DNA from: Leuconostoc lactis KCTC 3528 = DSM 20202
Lineage (GTDB): Bacteria > Bacillota > Bacilli > Lactobacillales > Lactobacillaceae
Assembly: GCF_014651235.1 (NCBI RefSeq)
Contig: NZ_BMWM01000001.1
Coordinates: 1-64,000, forward strand
Length of the DNA stretch: 64,000 nucleotides
Direction of reading: 5' to 3'
Shown here: positions 61,341 to 64,000 of the stretch, piece after piece
How the letters are laid out: each line of letters begins with the position of its first letter
Position numbering within the stretch: the first letter of the stretch is position 1
Translations under genes and position numbers: made by a program
Notes under the pieces: model-generated
The model's input: only the letters and a program-made list of their open reading frames with translations
What the model was told of the DNA's origin: nothing
Databases searched by the model: none

Positions 61341-62984
61341 ATGACAAAACAGACGCCACCATGGTGGCAATCAGCGATTGGCTATCAAATATATCCACGT
61401 TCATTTCAGGATACCAATCATGATGGTATCGGCGATTTGCAAGGTATTATTAAGCGCCTACCCTATCTTAAATGGCTTGGTATTGATTTTATTTGGCTCA
61501 ATCCAATTTATACCTCACCCAATGTCGACAATGGTTATGACATTGCTGATTTTCAAAACATTGCGCCAGAGTATGGGACATTATCTGATTTCAAAATGCT
61601 GATTGCAGCAGCGCACAAACAAGATATTCGTGTCATTATGGATTTAGTTGTCAACCATACATCAAATCAGCATGCTTGGTTCGAAGCAGCCAAAACGAGT
61701 CGTACTAACCCTTACCACGATTTTTATATTTGGCAACCAAACCATCATCACCAGCCACCAAATAATTGGACTAATTTTACTGGCGATAGTGTTTGGACCT
61801 ATAATGAGGCAACCGATGAATGGTATTTCCACTTGTTTGCGCCAGAACAGCCTGATTTAAATTGGGAAAATCCATCTGTACAAACCGAAATGATCAATAT
61901 GATAACTTGGTGGTCTGAACAAAATATTGATGGTTTTCGTCTGGATGCGCTCAGTCATCTTAAAAAAGTTTCATTTGAGACACCACAACCCACCGGTGAA
62001 CATCAATTTGATATTTTTGCTAATAATCCAGGTATCGAAAAATTTTTAAAACGGTTGCATGATACTTTTCAATCACTGCATTTGATGACTGTTGGTGAAG
62101 CTGGTGGTGTGCATGCTGACACTGCGAAAAATTGGACGGGCCCACAGGGTTTCATTGACATGATTTTTGAATTAGAACATCAATCTCGTCAATCAGAAGT
62201 CCCACCACGCGCCGACATCAATCATTTATTGTCTAGTTTGACAACGTGGCAGACACAACTCAATTCCCAAGGCTGGCTAGGGTTATATCTTGAAAATCAT
62301 GATCAGCCTAGATCATTAACTGTTTATGGCGATAACAAGCCTTTAGCAGCGAAAAGTTTGGCCACTTTGTTACTCACACTGTGCGGTACACCATTTATTT
62401 ATCAAGGTGAGGAATTAGGCATGACCAACATGCCCTTTACTTCGCCAGATCAAATTGATGATCCACCAACTTATCATGATTTTCAACGCTTTAAGTCAAC
62501 TGGGATGACAACAGATTTAGCTTTAAAAAAAGCAACAAGTTGGTCACGCGACAATGCTCGAACCCCAATGCAGTGGACCAAATTTGGCTTTTCCGACAAT
62601 GCATCAGATGCTAAAAAAACCTGGTTGGTCACTAATCCTAACACGACAACGCATAATTATCAGGAGAGTCGAGAAAATCCTGATGCCATATTGAATTATT
62701 ATCGTCGCTTAATTCATCTCCGTCGACATGATGACACCTTAAAATCAGGTGATTTTCAGTTAATCACTATGGCAAATACTAAAATTTTAGTGTTTACACG
62801 ACATACCACCGATAGCCAACGCTTAATTATCATCAACTTGTCAGATACGGCTCAAACAATTTCCCTACCCAAACAACTACTCAAGAAAGACTGGCAGCCA
62901 TTGCTAGCCACTATTAATCCTATACCAGAAATATCACCAACCCTGAACCTGCAACCATTTCAATCTACTATCTGGTATCACTAA
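61341..62984 (+). CDS. Alpha-glucosidase, GH13 family
   Basis: The intact 547-residue enzyme has all GH13 regions: DLVVNH (101-106), DGFRLDAL with nucleophile Asp202, VGEAGG with acid/base Glu253, ENHDQPR with Asp321, and a C-terminal beta domain. The residue after the nucleophile is Ala (DALSHL), as in alpha-1,4-acting members, whereas oligo-1,6-glucosidases usually have Val there; maltose or malto-oligosaccharides are thus likely substrates. No signal peptide is seen, so it is cytoplasmic. It starts 18 bp after the remnant with an AGAGG ribosome site. Whether it is still transcribed after loss of the shared promoter is unclear. Confidence 0.88.
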   Translation: MTKQTPPWWQSAIGYQIYPRSFQDTNHDGIGDLQGIIKRLPYLKWLGIDFIWLNPIYTSPNVDNGYDIADFQNIAPEYGTLSDFKMLIAAAHKQDIRVIMDLVVNHTSNQHAWFEAAKTSRTNPYHDFYIWQPNHHHQPPNNWTNFTGDSVWTYNEATDEWYFHLFAPEQPDLNWENPSVQTEMINMITWWSEQNIDGFRLDALSHLKKVSFETPQPTGEHQFDIFANNPGIEKFLKRLHDTFQSLHLMTVGEAGGVHADTAKNWTGPQGFIDMIFELEHQSRQSEVPPRADINHLLSSLTTWQTQLNSQGWLGLYLENHDQPRSLTVYGDNKPLAAKSLATLLLTLCGTPFIYQGEELGMTNMPFTSPDQIDDPPTYHDFQRFKSTGMTTDLALKKATSWSRDNARTPMQWTKFGFSDNASDAKKTWLVTNPNTTTHNYQESRENPDAILNYYRRLIHLRRHDDTLKSGDFQLITMANTKILVFTRHTTDSQRLIIINLSDTAQTISLPKQLLKKDWQPLLATINPIPEISPTLNLQPFQSTIWYH

Positions 62985-62988
62985 CCCG

Positions 62989-63046
62989 TTAAAAACACCA
63001 AAAATTAACCATCAAAAAAAGCGAATCGTTAGATTCGCTTTTTTAT
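62989..63046. repeat. Terminator repeat, copy 2 (end of the maltose block)
   Basis: TTAAAAACACCAAAAATTAA followed by CCATC, a run of A and GCGAATC with a GATTCGC hairpin repeats the end of the permease gene at 56932 apart from one extra A and the loop. Here the coding part is not translated. It serves as terminator for the glucosidase and for the convergent yitT-type gene. Confidence 0.85.
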
Positions 63047-63909
63047 AGTTCTGGTTCGTAGAAACGGCCCACGGTATGTTCAATCTTCCACGTTGACGAA
63101 AAGGCATGTTCATCAACCGCCTTCATCGCTTCCCGTAACTCATACCGTTCTTGCTCGGTAATCACCGTCAATAATACGGAACGGCCTTCACCGGTATAGC
63201 CACCACGTGCACCATTAATAATGGTCACACCACGGCGCATTTTATCATAAATGCCTTGCACCATTTCATCTGGTTTGGTCGTAATGATCATGACCTGCAT
63301 TTGCTGCTGACGGGTATAAAAGGCATCAATCATGCGTGAACTGACAATCACACCAACAATTGAGTACAGGGCGTATTTCCAACCGTAAGTCAAACCCGCC
63401 CCAATCATAATCAGTGCGTTAAAGCCAAGATTGACCGGTCCCATCTTAAAGCCAAACTTCTTTTTGACCAAGATACCAATCACATCAAGGCCACCCGTGC
63501 CAACTCCATAACGCAATGCCGTGCCAACCGCCATGCCATTAAGGGCGCCACCAAACAATGCGTTAATCAACGGATCAGGCGTTAACACCCGATGCGTATC
63601 AAAGAGCGGGATGAAGGCCGCACTGAGTAAAACAGCCAAAGTGGTAAAAATCGCAAATCGCCACGATAACCGCCACCAAGCAATCATCAACATAGGCAAA
63701 TTAACAAAGGCCAACGCCAAGCCAACTGGAATCTGCCCGCCAGATAACGTTGACACTAATTGGGCAAAACCGGTAAAACCAGAAGAGTAAATATGCCCTG
63801 GCCGCCAGAAATAATCCATGGCGACCGCGACAATAACGGCATAAAAGACCGCCCCGCCGATACGTCCGGCAACACGATGTTTCATAAAGTTGTGGAAAAA
63901 TTTTCGCAT
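63043..63909 (-). CDS. YitT family membrane protein (DUF161/DUF2179)
   Basis: The 288-residue protein has five or six hydrophobic helices (GFTGFAQLVSTLSGGQIPVGLALAFVNLPMLMIAW, GLDVIGILVKKKFGFKMG) and a C-terminal DUF2179 domain (QVMIITTKPDEMVQGIYDKMRRGVTIINGARGGYTGEGRSVL, about 205-245). The function is unknown. The nearest ribosome site (AAGGA) lies 22 bases before the ATG with a small palindrome GCGTTAACGC between, so initiation may be unusual; an internal Met at residue 9 is an alternative. Confidence 0.88.
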   Translation of the reverse strand: MRKFFHNFMKHRVAGRIGGAVFYAVIVAVAMDYFWRPGHIYSSGFTGFAQLVSTLSGGQIPVGLALAFVNLPMLMIAWWRLSWRFAIFTTLAVLLSAAFIPLFDTHRVLTPDPLINALFGGALNGMAVGTALRYGVGTGGLDVIGILVKKKFGFKMGPVNLGFNALIMIGAGLTYGWKYALYSIVGVIVSSRMIDAFYTRQQQMQVMIITTKPDEMVQGIYDKMRRGVTIINGARGGYTGEGRSVLLTVITEQERYELREAMKAVDEHAFSSTWKIEHTVGRFYEPEL

Positions 63910-63949
63910 GATGAATGTGCGTTAACGCTTGTCCTTTTTGAATTAGAGT

Positions 63950-63977
63950 ATGATAAATATAGCATGAATGCCCGCAA
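63950..63977 (-). promoter_or_regulatory. Promoter of the yitT-type gene
   Basis: The -35 TTGCGG (complement of 63972-63977) and -10 TATCAT (complement of 63950-63955) are 16 bp apart; an overlapping TGCTATATT could be an extended -10. Confidence 0.5.
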
Positions 63978-64000
63978 AAATATACCTCTAATCAAGATAA

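Overview
The window looks like a chromosomal segment of a heterofermentative lactic acid bacterium of the Leuconostoc/Weissella group. This is an inference from gene order (recO-era-dgkA-ybeY-phoH; cmk-rpsA-der-hup; xerD-ribT-scpA-scpB-rluB-ribU), moderate GC content, ECF-type vitamin uptake components, 6-phosphogluconolactonase and a short pyruvate kinase. I see no rRNA, tRNA, CRISPR array or complete mobile element. Most genes are on the minus strand.

Layout. 1-6.9 kb: a truncated asparaginase, recO, era, dgkA, ybeY, phoH, an ammonium channel and pyk. 6.9-10.6 kb: dnaE and a divergent DUF2929-type membrane peptide. 10.6-21.4 kb: one long aromatic amino-acid operon transcribed tkt-aroE-DAHP synthase-aroB-aroC-aroA-tyrA-(shikimate kinase::chorismate mutase)-prephenate dehydratase-like-aroD. 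It starts from a near-consensus promoter and passes through a leader that encodes a 17-residue peptide (residues 11-16 Tyr-Tyr-Tyr-Phe-Trp-Phe) followed by competing hairpins and two tandem intrinsic terminators. 21.4-24.4 kb: an ECF S component and a nucleoside hydrolase behind a structured leader, then two tandem paralogous membrane proteins. 24.7-29.2 kb: trmB, ecsAB, hit, prsA. 29.2-33.8 kb: yhaO-yhaN-yhaM behind a promoter with a LexA-type box. 33.8-53.7 kb: mostly housekeeping genes (pgl, an SGNH hydrolase, degV, folA, cca, a TPR protein, a CsbD-like protein, hup, der, rpsA, cmk, a LysM protein, ribU with an FMN riboswitch, rluB, scpBA, ribT, xerD, cvfB, yqeY, rpsU, an M32 carboxypeptidase, an MHS-type transporter). 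53.8-57 kb: a PucR-type regulator and an amino-acid permease. 57-63 kb: a maltose/oligosaccharide module with clear damage. The window ends in a YitT-family gene.

How the genes work together. The aro operon carries every enzyme from erythrose-4-phosphate plus PEP to chorismate and on to prephenate and the tyrosine branch, and includes transketolase, which can supply erythrose-4-phosphate. The leader peptide suggests that transcription of the whole unit responds to aromatic aminoacyl-tRNA supply. The dehydratase-like gene is split by a single-base frameshift, so the phenylalanine branch may be impaired.

The most notable signals are: (1) the aromatic leader peptide and attenuator; (2) the damaged maltose module, whose malE and a divergent glucosidase were fused by a deletion that also removed the promoter region, and which is flanked by two near-identical copies of the permease-end terminator; (3) the structured leader before the nucleoside hydrolase and ECF component; (4) the SOS-type box in front of yhaO.
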